Source: Planctomycetota bacterium (GTDB lineage: Bacteria > Planctomycetota > Planctomycetia > Pirellulales > Pirellulaceae). From it: 41,680 nt of DNA. Both the position numbers and the translations under genes were made by a program. The notes below the pieces were generated by a model. That model saw only the letters and a program-made list of their open reading frames with translations. It made no database searches and was not told the DNA's origin. Of this stretch, positions 8,035-16,375 are shown piece by piece. The DNA is taken from assembly GCA_014381825.1 (NCBI GenBank), contig JACNKX010000101.1, positions 114,553 to 156,232 of the forward strand. Direction: 5' to 3'. The first letter of the stretch is position 1, and each line of letters starts with the position of its first letter.

Positions 8035-10890
8035 ATGCCGAGTCGATACCGATCGTCTATCGCACTTCTTCTGTTCTTCACTGCCAGCCAATCGATTGAA
8101 GTGCGACCGTGCAGTGCCGCAGAACCGTTTGACGTGATCATTCGCGGCGGTACGATTTACGACGGATCGGGTGGGCCGAGTTATGTGGCAGACGTCGGCC
8201 TTCGCGGCGACAAGATCTCGGCAATCGGAGATCTCGCCAAAGCAACCACAACGCAAGAGGTCAATGCCAGGGGGCTCGCCGTTGCCCCCGGCTTTATCAA
8301 CATGCTTAGTTGGGCGACCGAGTCGTTATTGCACGATCCGCGCAGTCTAAGCGACATCCGCCAAGGTGTAACGCTCGAAGTCTTTGGCGAGGGTTGGTCG
8401 ATGGGCCCGTTATCGGAAGCGATGCGTCAAGACGAACTCGACAGCCAAGGAGACATCAAATACGAGATTCCCTGGCGTAAGCTGAGCGAGTATCTCCAAC
8501 ATCTCGAGCAACGTGGCGTTTCGCCAAACGTTGCATCTTTTATCGGCGCAACGACGCTGCGGATACACACGGTTGGCTTTGAGGATCGGCGACCAACGAC
8601 GAAAGAACTGCAAACGATGCGTGAGCTTGTTCGTGACGAGATGGAGCAGGGAGCGCTAGGCATCGGCTCGTCGTTGATTTACGCGCCCGCGTTTTACGCC
8701 GACACGAACGAGCTGATCGAATTGTGCAAAGTCGCCGCCGAATATGACGGACTGTACATATCGCACATTCGCAGCGAAGGGAATCAATTGCTGGAGGCGG
8801 TCGATGAGTTAATCAAGATTGCCCGCGAGGCGAACATCGCGGCGGAAATCTATCATTTGAAGGCAGCGGGCAAGGACAATTGGGGGAAGCTCGACGCGGT
8901 GATTCAAAAGGTCGAAGATGCTCGAGCGAAGGGACTGCGCATCACCGCCGACATGTACACCTACACCGCCGGAGCGACCGGTCTGAATGCGTCGATGCCA
9001 CCTTGGGTCCAAGAGGGAGGCTTTAATCGCTGGCAAGATCGCCTGCGTGATCCAGCGACACGAGCGCACGTCGTCAAGGAGATGCGAAATCCGACCGACG
9101 AGTGGGAGAACTTACTCCTGATGGCTGGCTCCGCCGAGAAAGTCTTGCTTGTCGGCTTTAAGAATCCCGACCTAAAGCATCTGACCGGCAGGTCACTTGC
9201 CGACGTCGCGCGACAGCGGGGAAAGTCACCGGAAGAGACCGCGATGGATCTTGTCGTGGAAGACGGAAGTCGCGTCGGCTGTGTGTATTTCCTGATGAGC
9301 GAAAACAACGTGAAGAAGAAGCTTGCGCTGCCGTGGGTCAGCTTCTGCAGCGACTCGTCATCCCTCGCGCCGGAAGGAGTCTTCCTCAAATCCAACGCAC
9401 ATCCGCGAGCTTATGGGTCGTTTTCGCGTGTTGTCGGTAAGTACGTCCGCGACGAAAAAGTGATTTCGCTCGAAACTGCGGTTCGCAAGCTCACCGGGTT
9501 GCCGGCGACCAATCTCGGGATTCGTCAACGCGGATGGCTGAAGCTGGACTATTTCGCGGACATCGTTGTCTTTGATCCGGCCACAGTTCAAGATCACGCT
9601 ACGTTCGACGAGCCTCACCAGCATGCCACCGGCGTGCGAGACGTGTTCGTTAACGGGCAACTCGTTCTCCATGACGGCGAACACACCGGTGCAACTCCAG
9701 GACGAGTCGTCCGCGGCCCCGGGTACTGGCGAAGCAACGAGCGGCGGGGACTAGTTGAGTTGACCGCTGCCGCGAGCGACGTTCACAAATCCGGCTTCGT
9801 CTTCGACGGACACAATGATCTTCCCTGGGCGATACGAACGAACGCTTCGTCTTCGTTTGCCAAGATGGATATCTCAGAGCCCCAGCCGAAACTTCATACG
9901 GACATCGCACGACTTCGCCAAGGAAATCTCGGCGCTCAGTTCTGGTCGGTCTATGTCCCCGCTGAAACGGCGAAAAGAGGCAACGCCTTGCTCCAGACTC
10001 TCGAACAAATCGAGTTGGTGCATGCGATGATGGAGCGTTACCCAGACACCTTCGAGTTCGCTCGCACCGTTGATGACATCGAACGGATTCAATCGTCTGG
10101 CAAGATCGCGTCGCTGATCGGCGTCGAGGGAGGCCATTCGATCGAGAACTCGCTGGGGACGCTCCGGCGTCTTCACAAACTTGGTGCCGCGTACATGACG
10201 CTGACTCATTCGGACACACTCGCCTGGGCCGACTCGGCGACCGACGACCCGAAACACGGTGGACTTTCGGCTTTCGGCGAAGAAGTCGTGCGTGAGATGA
10301 ACCGACTGGGCATGCTCGTCGATCTATCCCACGTCTCGCCCGACACAATGAAGGATGCGTTACGAGTCAGCAAAGCCCCAATCATTTTCTCGCACTCGTC
10401 CGCGCGTTCTGTTGCTGACCACCCCCGTAATGTTCCAGACGATGTCTTACTGTTGACGAAAGATAACGGCGGCGTCGTGATGGTGAATTTCTTTTCGGGA
10501 TTCGTCGAACCTGAATCGGCTCGTCGGATGGCAGAGATGTTTGCCGCCAGTCGCCAGCTACGTGAACAGTATCCGGAAGAAGCCGACTATCAAAAGGCGC
10601 GCGCCGCTTGGCGGCTGAAGAATCCGATCCTACCAGGCACCATCCACGATGTCGTCGACCACATCGATCACATTGTTCGTGTCGCTGGAGTAGACCACGT
10701 CGGAATCGGTTCGGATTACGACGGTGTTTCCTCCCTTCCGAAGCAACTGGAAGATGTCTCCACCTACCCGCTGATTACCCAAGCCTTGCTTACGCGAGGC
10801 TATACCGCCGAAGAGATTCACAAGATTATGAGCGGTAACATCCTGCGGGCAATGCGCGAAGCGGAAGCTGTGGCGACCAGCGAGCGTTAA
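8035..10890 (+). CDS. Fusion: N-acyl-D-amino-acid deacylase + M19 membrane dipeptidase
   Basis: The 951-residue protein has a signal peptide MPSRYRSSIALLLFFTAS (cleavage near SAA-EPF) and two enzymes. Residues 32-565 are a D-aminoacylase-type amidohydrolase: FDVIIRGGTIYDGSG, YISHIRSEG (241-249), EIYHLKAAG (271-279) and the closing FADIVVFDP and VNGQLVLHDG. The usual HxH after PGFI is absent; the text reads PGFINMLSWA. Residues 587-940 are an M19 dipeptidase with all expected metal ligands: HND (593-595), Glu698 in GVEGG, His766 in DLSHVS, His787 in FSHSSA and Asp894 in GIGSDYDG. GGAGAA-like TGGAGAA 8 bases ahead supports the ATG at 8035; a start at 7960 lacks this. M19 enzymes cleave dipeptides including those ending in D-residues, so the pair may process D-amino-acid peptides outside the cytoplasm; that role is inferred. 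Confidence 0.92.
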   Translation: MPSRYRSSIALLLFFTASQSIEVRPCSAAEPFDVIIRGGTIYDGSGGPSYVADVGLRGDKISAIGDLAKATTTQEVNARGLAVAPGFINMLSWATESLLHDPRSLSDIRQGVTLEVFGEGWSMGPLSEAMRQDELDSQGDIKYEIPWRKLSEYLQHLEQRGVSPNVASFIGATTLRIHTVGFEDRRPTTKELQTMRELVRDEMEQGALGIGSSLIYAPAFYADTNELIELCKVAAEYDGLYISHIRSEGNQLLEAVDELIKIAREANIAAEIYHLKAAGKDNWGKLDAVIQKVEDARAKGLRITADMYTYTAGATGLNASMPPWVQEGGFNRWQDRLRDPATRAHVVKEMRNPTDEWENLLLMAGSAEKVLLVGFKNPDLKHLTGRSLADVARQRGKSPEETAMDLVVEDGSRVGCVYFLMSENNVKKKLALPWVSFCSDSSSLAPEGVFLKSNAHPRAYGSFSRVVGKYVRDEKVISLETAVRKLTGLPATNLGIRQRGWLKLDYFADIVVFDPATVQDHATFDEPHQHATGVRDVFVNGQLVLHDGEHTGATPGRVVRGPGYWRSNERRGLVELTAAASDVHKSGFVFDGHNDLPWAIRTNASSSFAKMDISEPQPKLHTDIARLRQGNLGAQFWSVYVPAETAKRGNALLQTLEQIELVHAMMERYPDTFEFARTVDDIERIQSSGKIASLIGVEGGHSIENSLGTLRRLHKLGAAYMTLTHSDTLAWADSATDDPKHGGLSAFGEEVVREMNRLGMLVDLSHVSPDTMKDALRVSKAPIIFSHSSARSVADHPRNVPDDVLLLTKDNGGVVMVNFFSGFVEPESARRMAEMFAASRQLREQYPEEADYQKARAAWRLKNPILPGTIHDVVDHIDHIVRVAGVDHVGIGSDYDGVSSLPKQLEDVSTYPLITQALLTRGYTAEEIHKIMSGNILRAMREAEAVATSER

Positions 10891-10893
10891 TAG

Positions 10894-10912
10894 CGCAACT
10901 TCAAAAGTTGCG
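10894..10912. terminator. Hairpin between convergent genes
   Basis: CGCAACTT and AAGTTGCG form a perfect 8-bp stem with a 3-base loop, four bases after the stop of the deacylase-dipeptidase gene. No T tract follows on either strand, so it is at best a weak or factor-assisted terminator, or an RNA 3'-end stabiliser. Confidence 0.45.
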
Positions 10913-11009
10913 AGATGCGTTCCCGGACTTCGCAATAGATCCTCGCAACTGCACGGTGCGTGTGCAACGAGCGAACGCATTGCCTTCAACTTGGTCCAGC
11001 ACTTTCCGC

Positions 11010-12266
11010 TCACGGACGAGTAAAGCCAAACCGCTCGTCGATCGGACGCTGGTACTCGCAGAGGTCCCCGCTCATCACTTCGTCTACTTCCACCGTTCGC
11101 TTCGCCATGCTCGATTCTAGGACCGCAAACGCGACGGCGAGATCTCGTAGTCCTTCTCGTCCGCTCGTTTCCGCTTCACGTTTCTCGCGAATTGCTTGCA
11201 GCCAATCGAGTTGATTTAACGCGAATGCGTCGGTCAGTCCGAGCGGGAAGTGCCGGGCAACCGTTGATGAAGGGCAGTGCGTAAGGCAAAACCTACTTAG
11301 CTCCTCGCGAGAGCCATCGTCTCGCACAATTTCGTCGCCAACAACGCTCCCTTGCGTGCCGTAGTACACAATCCCTCGGCCGGTTCCGGTAAGTAGCGAT
11401 TGACCGCGCCCACTCCAACTTGCCGCTACATCGCCGATGACGCCTCGATCTGTTTCGAACGTCGCGAACATCGTATCGTCGGCATCACATTCGACATCGT
11501 TCAACGCGTTACCCTCGGCGTCGCGAGTGAAGCGTTTTGGCTCAAAAATCTTAGCGTTACCGGTGACGGAGGCGATCTCGCCTGCGACGTAGCGAAAGTG
11601 ATTGAATAAATGAACGCCAATGTCGAGCGTGATTCCACCACCTTCGATCAGTTGATGTCGCCACGGAGTTTGTGCGACGATCCGATCCGGTGCCCACCAA
11701 TTCCCGATGTTTGCCAGTAACATCATCTTTAACTTGCCAAATCGATCTGACTGAAATAGCCAACCGAGATGTCGTGTATCCGCGCGGTTCCTTGCGTTCT
11801 CGAAGACGGCTAGAGTCAAGCCACGAGCTTCCGCTTGCTCACACATCCGTCGGCCTGCAAGGACAGAAACGGCAAGCGGCTTCTGCGTTAGTAAATGCTT
11901 ATCGTGCCCCAGTGCGACCTCAGCGACTTGATGATGCAATGCATGCGTCGTGAAATCATTCACTGCGTCGACCTTGCCAGTCGCAATCATCTCGCGATAG
12001 TCCGTGAACACTTCGACATCAACGTCACTTTGAAAGTCCGACAGATAGATGTCACTTACAGCTAACGGATCACCAACGCTCGTACTGACCGGCTGCCGCT
12101 GCGTCGGGCCGTTGCCTCGGCGCACGTAACTCCAGGCATCCGCCTCGCGTCTCGCGCACAAAGCGGTAATCCGAAAGTCGTCAACGCCTGCTTCTCGCAG
12201 AAGCTGATAACCGCGCAGATGCGCCGCCAGAATGCGACCACAACCAACGATACCTATCCGAATCAT
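11010..12266 (-). CDS. Gfo/Idh/MocA family oxidoreductase (cytoplasmic)
   Basis: The 418-residue protein starts directly with a Rossmann fold, MIRIGIVGCGRILAAHLRGY, and has no signal peptide. QKP is at 128-130 (LLTQKPLAVS) and the catalytic-type pair D215 and H219 is intact in GGITLDIGVHLFNH. The C-terminal alpha/beta domain follows with DRGVIGDVAASWSG. It is therefore likely an active nicotinamide-dependent sugar or polyol dehydrogenase. It is divergent from the MFS transporter operon across 164 bases that hold a long palindrome, and it ends convergent to the deacylase-dipeptidase gene. Linked function with the MFS, PHP and second oxidoreductase genes is likely from position, not proven. AGAAG touches the ATG, so the ribosome site is unusually close. 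Confidence 0.92.
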   Translation of the reverse strand: MIRIGIVGCGRILAAHLRGYQLLREAGVDDFRITALCARREADAWSYVRRGNGPTQRQPVSTSVGDPLAVSDIYLSDFQSDVDVEVFTDYREMIATGKVDAVNDFTTHALHHQVAEVALGHDKHLLTQKPLAVSVLAGRRMCEQAEARGLTLAVFENARNRADTRHLGWLFQSDRFGKLKMMLLANIGNWWAPDRIVAQTPWRHQLIEGGGITLDIGVHLFNHFRYVAGEIASVTGNAKIFEPKRFTRDAEGNALNDVECDADDTMFATFETDRGVIGDVAASWSGRGQSLLTGTGRGIVYYGTQGSVVGDEIVRDDGSREELSRFCLTHCPSSTVARHFPLGLTDAFALNQLDWLQAIREKREAETSGREGLRDLAVAFAVLESSMAKRTVEVDEVMSGDLCEYQRPIDERFGFTRP

Positions 12267-12295
12267 CTTCTATCGCTTTCTAAACATGTGGTATC

Positions 12296-12353
12296 TGTGT
12301 AGCCATCACTCTCCGAGTGATGAGCGCTCGTCACTCGGAGAGTGACGGCCACA
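12296..12353. repeat. 58-base palindromic element in a divergent intergenic region
   Basis: A perfect 15-bp inverted repeat, TCACTCTCCGAGTGA at 12306-12320 and its complement at 12331-12345, encloses a 10-base centre that contains the palindrome GAGCGCTC. Outside, GCC/GGC and TGTG/CACA extend the stem with a one-base mismatch and a two-base bulge (TA). Each 15-mer is itself a small palindrome, CACTC-TCC-GAGTG and CACTC-GGA-GAGTG. It could be a double operator, a REP/MITE-like repeat, or a cruciform site. No T tract follows, so a terminator is unlikely. Confidence 0.85.
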
Positions 12354-12430
12354 GAGGACGTTAAATCACCACGCAGCTCTTGATAAGTGACGCAGTGGCA
12401 AACCCACCAACTCTCTGTTAGAACCTTGAC

Positions 12431-13750
12431 ATGCCAGAAGGTAACGCCACGGGATTGGAACTGCAAACGCGTTCGTCGGTCAACACGATGAGCCGATTGT
12501 CGCTGATGATGTTTTTGCAGTACTTCGTGCAAGGTGCATACCAGCCAGTCGTAACGGTCTACGTCTTGAAGACCTTACACTTCAGCGAGACCCAGGCCGG
12601 TGCCTTTTCGGCCATGTTGTCTGTCGGGCCATTGATTGCGCCGTTTTTCGTTGGCCAGATGGTTGATCGTTACTTTGCCACTGAACGCGTACTGGCTGTC
12701 TGCCACGTGCTGGGCGGTCTGCTGATGTTTGGGCTGTACACCCAGACCGAGTTTGGGCCAGTCATTTTGCTTGGCACGATGTATTCAGTGCTATACATCC
12801 CGACGATGATGCTCACGAACGCTCTTGCCTTTCGACATCTGAAGAATCGGGACCTAGAGTTCCCGTGGGTGCGACTGTTCGGCACGATCGGCTTTATGGT
12901 ACCTGCGTATCTGGTGGAGTTCTGGTTGCTGTGGGGACTAAAGGGCGAAGAATTGAATCAAGCACGCGGCGTGGTGTTCTTGTTCTCGGGCGTCGTTGGA
13001 ATTCTGATGGGCTTCTATTGCTTGACACTCCCACGTACGCCACCTCAACCTAACGAAGATCGCAAGTACGCACCGGGGGCGGCCGTTCAAGAACTGCTGA
13101 AGCGACACTTTCTGGCGTTGGTCGTGATCAGCTTCTTTGTGGCGATCGCGCACAAATTCTTTTGGTTTTGGAATAGCCCGTTCCTGCGAGACATCCTCGA
13201 CAGCGGTGGTGTAGGCGGAGCGTATGAGCAGAGCCTAAGCTCCATCGGACAGTTCTGCGAAATCTTCGTGATGGCAGGACTCGGCTTTGCCATTCGCCGC
13301 TACGGTTACAAATGGACGATGGTCGCGGGCGCGCTTGCCTATGCGATTCGCTGCCTTCTTTTTGCCGCCGTCTTCAGTCTCGACCCATCGTTCGCCGGCA
13401 AGATCGCTATCGCTGTCGTGGGCCAAGGGTTACACGGATTTTGCTTTGGATGCTTTCTCGCTGCCGGTTATATGTACGTTGACAAGGCCGCACCGCTCGA
13501 TCTCCGTGGCAGCATGCAAACGCTCTACGGAACTTTTGTTGTCGCCGTGGGGTTGTTTGTCGGCGGGTTCGTTAGCGGCTGGGTTGGCGCGATGTTTTCG
13601 ACCGGAAGTGGCGATGATGTCGTACGTGATTGGACGAGCATCTGGCTCAGTTGTGCCGTGTTCTCGTCAATTTGCCTTGCTGCGTTTGTGCTCTTCGTCC
13701 CGCGCACGCCACCGAAAAAGGAGTCTGACGCCGAAAAGGTGACAGCATGA
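12431..13750 (+). CDS. MFS transporter, nucleoside:H+ symporter (NHS) type
   Basis: The 439-residue protein has about 12 hydrophobic segments in two bundles with a central loop near PRTPPQPNEDRKYAPG. The opening MSRLSLMMFLQYFVQGAYQP, then LHFSETQAGAFSAMLSVGPL and FFVGQMVDRYFATERVLAV, resemble NupG/XapB-type nucleoside permeases (R-L-x-x-M-M-F-L-Q-Y-F and P-F-F-V-G-x-x-x-D-R-x-F-x-x-E-R). In planctomycetes this subfamily often sits beside sugar-oxidising genes, so the substrate may be a nucleoside or another glycoside. The start at 12431 and an internal ATG at 12488, which gives the usual family N-terminus, both lack a clear ribosome site. The stop overlaps the next start as ATGA, implying coupling to the PHP enzyme. 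Confidence 0.88.
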   Translation: MPEGNATGLELQTRSSVNTMSRLSLMMFLQYFVQGAYQPVVTVYVLKTLHFSETQAGAFSAMLSVGPLIAPFFVGQMVDRYFATERVLAVCHVLGGLLMFGLYTQTEFGPVILLGTMYSVLYIPTMMLTNALAFRHLKNRDLEFPWVRLFGTIGFMVPAYLVEFWLLWGLKGEELNQARGVVFLFSGVVGILMGFYCLTLPRTPPQPNEDRKYAPGAAVQELLKRHFLALVVISFFVAIAHKFFWFWNSPFLRDILDSGGVGGAYEQSLSSIGQFCEIFVMAGLGFAIRRYGYKWTMVAGALAYAIRCLLFAAVFSLDPSFAGKIAIAVVGQGLHGFCFGCFLAAGYMYVDKAAPLDLRGSMQTLYGTFVVAVGLFVGGFVSGWVGAMFSTGSGDDVVRDWTSIWLSCAVFSSICLAAFVLFVPRTPPKKESDAEKVTA

Positions 13751-15246
13751 CTTACCAACTATTTTGGGGCGACCTGCACAGCCACTGTTCGGTGAGCTAC
13801 GGCGAAGGAACCGTCGAGCAAGCGTTAATGCGTGCAAAGGCACAACTCGACTTTTGTTCCATCACGGGGCACGCCTTTTGGCCCGATATGCCGACAGATC
13901 GTGATCGCTATGGCGAGATTATCGACTACCACAACAAAGGCTTCGCGCAGCTCGCGGGCAACTGGGACGCGTTGGTTGCCAAGCAAGCAGCGGCAAGTTG
14001 TGATGGCCAATTCATCGCGTTCCCAAGCTATGAATGGCATTCGCTCAAATATGGCGATCACAACGTCTATTCGCGCGGGCCCGAGCTACCACTTCGAGAT
14101 GCGATCGACCTGCCCGCGCTGAGACAATTGGCTCATGACGCGAATGCCATCATGATCCCACACCACATCGGGTATGCGGCGGGTTATCGCGGAATCAATT
14201 GGAAACATTTCAAAGACAGCCAATCGCCTTTCGCCGAAATATTTTCCCTGCATGGTTGTTCGGAAGGCGAGGACGCTCCTTACCCAATGCTCCACGACAT
14301 GGGCCCGCGTGATTGGCAGAGCACCGCGGAAGCTGGCTGGGACATGGGATATCGCTTCGGTGTCATCGCTTCGACTGATCACCACGGGGGCTATCCAGGC
14401 AGTCACGGCGACGGACGGGTCGGTGTCTTTGCCGAGTCGCTTACCCGAGACGCTATCTGGGAAGCGTTGCAAGCTCGTCGCGTCTATGCAGTTACCGGCG
14501 ACAAGATTGACGCAAGGTTAACGGTCGATGATGGATGGATCGGATCGACAATTCAGTCCACAAAGAGGCGACATCTCAAAATCGCAGTTCGCGGATCGGA
14601 CAAGCTCGATCGCGTTGAATTGCTAAAGAACGATCGTGTTATACGATGCTTGTCCCCCAATGTACCCGCAGACACAAGCGACTCGCGGTATCGGCTTCGC
14701 GTCACTTGGGGATGGGGACAAAAAGACCAGCCGGTCAGTTGGAACGCACACCTCGCGTTATCAGCCGGTTCCATTGTGGACGTAGAGACCTGCTTCTCTG
14801 GTCAAGCGATCGTCGCTCCACAAGGAGTCGGCGGTCACACCGACGGATCAGACGAGGAGGATCTGCCTCACGAAGTCGTCGAACGAACGCTAAGGTCACT
14901 CGCGTGGCGATCAACAACAACTGGCAACCGTTCCACGCGTCATCCGACAACACAAGCAATCTCGCTCGCGATCGACGCGCCCATCAACTCCGAACTCACA
15001 ATCGAAGTAAACGGCAAGCGGCTGGTTTATTCGCTCGGGCAATTGCTCGAACGCGGTCATTCAACGTACCTGCGCGGTTGGCTCTCGGAAGCAATACGCG
15101 TCGGACCACTGGTTCCTGTTGCCAAGTGCGCGTTGCTTGCCGAGCTAGACGACGAACCCGAGTCGGATTGCGATCGATACCGTATCCGAGTCGCCCAAAC
15201 GAATGGTCAATGGGCATGGGTGAGTCCCATTTGGGTTGAACGTTGA
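13747..15246 (+). CDS. PHP-domain / DUF3604-like metal-dependent hydrolase
   Basis: The 499-residue protein has no signal peptide. The first 250 residues resemble PHP and DUF3604 proteins: WGDLHSHCSVSYGEGT with His11 and His13, LDFCSITGHAFWPD, AFPSYEWHS, IMIPHHIGY, and FGVIASTDHHGGYPG, ending with LTRDAIWEALQARRVYAVTG, a DUF3604-type sequence. These His and Asp clusters would bind two or three metals; related folds hydrolyse phosphoesters. The C-terminal half is less conserved and reads as beta-rich domains. The start codon overlaps the MFS stop (ATGA), so transporter and enzyme are probably made together. It likely acts on the imported compound or a derivative, which is inference from context. 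Confidence 0.85.
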   Translation: MTYQLFWGDLHSHCSVSYGEGTVEQALMRAKAQLDFCSITGHAFWPDMPTDRDRYGEIIDYHNKGFAQLAGNWDALVAKQAAASCDGQFIAFPSYEWHSLKYGDHNVYSRGPELPLRDAIDLPALRQLAHDANAIMIPHHIGYAAGYRGINWKHFKDSQSPFAEIFSLHGCSEGEDAPYPMLHDMGPRDWQSTAEAGWDMGYRFGVIASTDHHGGYPGSHGDGRVGVFAESLTRDAIWEALQARRVYAVTGDKIDARLTVDDGWIGSTIQSTKRRHLKIAVRGSDKLDRVELLKNDRVIRCLSPNVPADTSDSRYRLRVTWGWGQKDQPVSWNAHLALSAGSIVDVETCFSGQAIVAPQGVGGHTDGSDEEDLPHEVVERTLRSLAWRSTTTGNRSTRHPTTQAISLAIDAPINSELTIEVNGKRLVYSLGQLLERGHSTYLRGWLSEAIRVGPLVPVAKCALLAELDDEPESDCDRYRIRVAQTNGQWAWVSPIWVER

Positions 15247-15297
15247 TGCGTACTGAACTCGGTTAAACGACCTACCCTAACACACGAGTGATAAATA

Positions 15298-16320
15298 ATG
15301 AGTACGCCACTTCGCATCGGCATCCTCGGTTTAACTCACGATCACATCTGGGATCACTTGCCCGATGTTCAAACGAACGCAGACACACGGCTCGTCGCCG
15401 TCGCCGATCCACACCAAGCATTGATCGGTCGCGCGGAAGCCGAGTTCCATTGTCGGCCATACAGCAATCCAGAAACGATGTTGGACAGCGAAGAACTCGA
15501 CGCCGTCTATATCTACTCAGATAACGCTGCCGGCCCGGAGCTGACTGAGATGGCGACATCCCGTGGTTTGCACGTGCTCATTGAAAAGCCAATGGCCGCT
15601 GACCTGGCAGGCGCGGATCGCATGCTTGCCGCCGCGGCAGCGGCCGACGTACGTCTACTGGTCAATTGGCCATTCGCTTGGTGGCCTCAAATGCAGCACG
15701 CATTGAAACTCGCGGACGAAGGAGCCATTGGCGATATCTGGCAAGTTCGCTACCGAGCTGCACATGCCGGACCGCGAGAGCTTGGCTGCTCTGACTTCTT
15801 CTGCGAGTGGCTTTACGATCCAAAACGCAACGGTCCCGGAGGTGCATTCATGGATTATTGCTGCTATGGAGCACTTCTCGCGCGAACCGTCCTAGGTATG
15901 CCAAACACGGTTATGGGAATCGCCAAACGGTTGGTCAAGCAGGACATCGATGTTGAAGATAACGGAATGCTGATCATGAACTATCCGAACGCAATCGCCG
16001 TTTCAGAAGGATCATGGACACAGATCGGCAAGCTCTCGGCGTACATGACGATGGTCTACGGGACGACCGGCACGCTGATGTTAGAGCCACGCAACGGTGG
16101 GCGGTTACTGCTTGCGACGCATGAACAACAAGGAGGTGTATCAGTAGATGTTCCGGAACTGCCGGTTCACTTACAAAATGCGACAGCTCACTTCGTCCAT
16201 TGCATCCGCACTGGCGAGGCAGCGCTTTCTATGTGCGACCTAAACATTTGTCGCGATACACAAGCCATTCTAGAAAGCGGCATTAACGCTGCGCGAACAG
16301 GTACCAGCGTTTCGCTTTGA
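15298..16320 (+). CDS. Gfo/Idh/MocA-like protein lacking the usual catalytic His
   Basis: The 340-residue protein begins MSTPLRIGILGLTHDHIWDH, a Rossmann start in which GxGxxG has become GLTHDH, so dinucleotide binding may be altered. EKP is present at 96-98 (LIEKPMAAD). Where active members have D-x-G-x-H, this one has D186-Y-C-C-Y190 (GGAFMDYCCYG), so the catalytic His is missing. The C-terminal domain is otherwise normal (ISVSEGSWTQ-like segment at AIAVSEGSWTQIGK). It follows the PHP gene by 51 bases on the same strand and ends 55 bases from the convergent propeller gene. It may use a different acid/base residue or have lost redox activity; it belongs to the MFS-PHP unit by position. Confidence 0.9.
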   Translation: MSTPLRIGILGLTHDHIWDHLPDVQTNADTRLVAVADPHQALIGRAEAEFHCRPYSNPETMLDSEELDAVYIYSDNAAGPELTEMATSRGLHVLIEKPMAADLAGADRMLAAAAAADVRLLVNWPFAWWPQMQHALKLADEGAIGDIWQVRYRAAHAGPRELGCSDFFCEWLYDPKRNGPGGAFMDYCCYGALLARTVLGMPNTVMGIAKRLVKQDIDVEDNGMLIMNYPNAIAVSEGSWTQIGKLSAYMTMVYGTTGTLMLEPRNGGRLLLATHEQQGGVSVDVPELPVHLQNATAHFVHCIRTGEAALSMCDLNICRDTQAILESGINAARTGTSVSL

Positions 16321-16375
16321 TAGTACGCGGCCTTTCGCTCCGAAGCTGCGACAATGCCACGTAACAACCGTACCT

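Noticed and set aside
9650-10348. Minus-strand frame of 232 codons
   Set aside because: Antisense to the dipeptidase half of the fusion, Arg-rich, as expected from the complement of a GC-rich gene.
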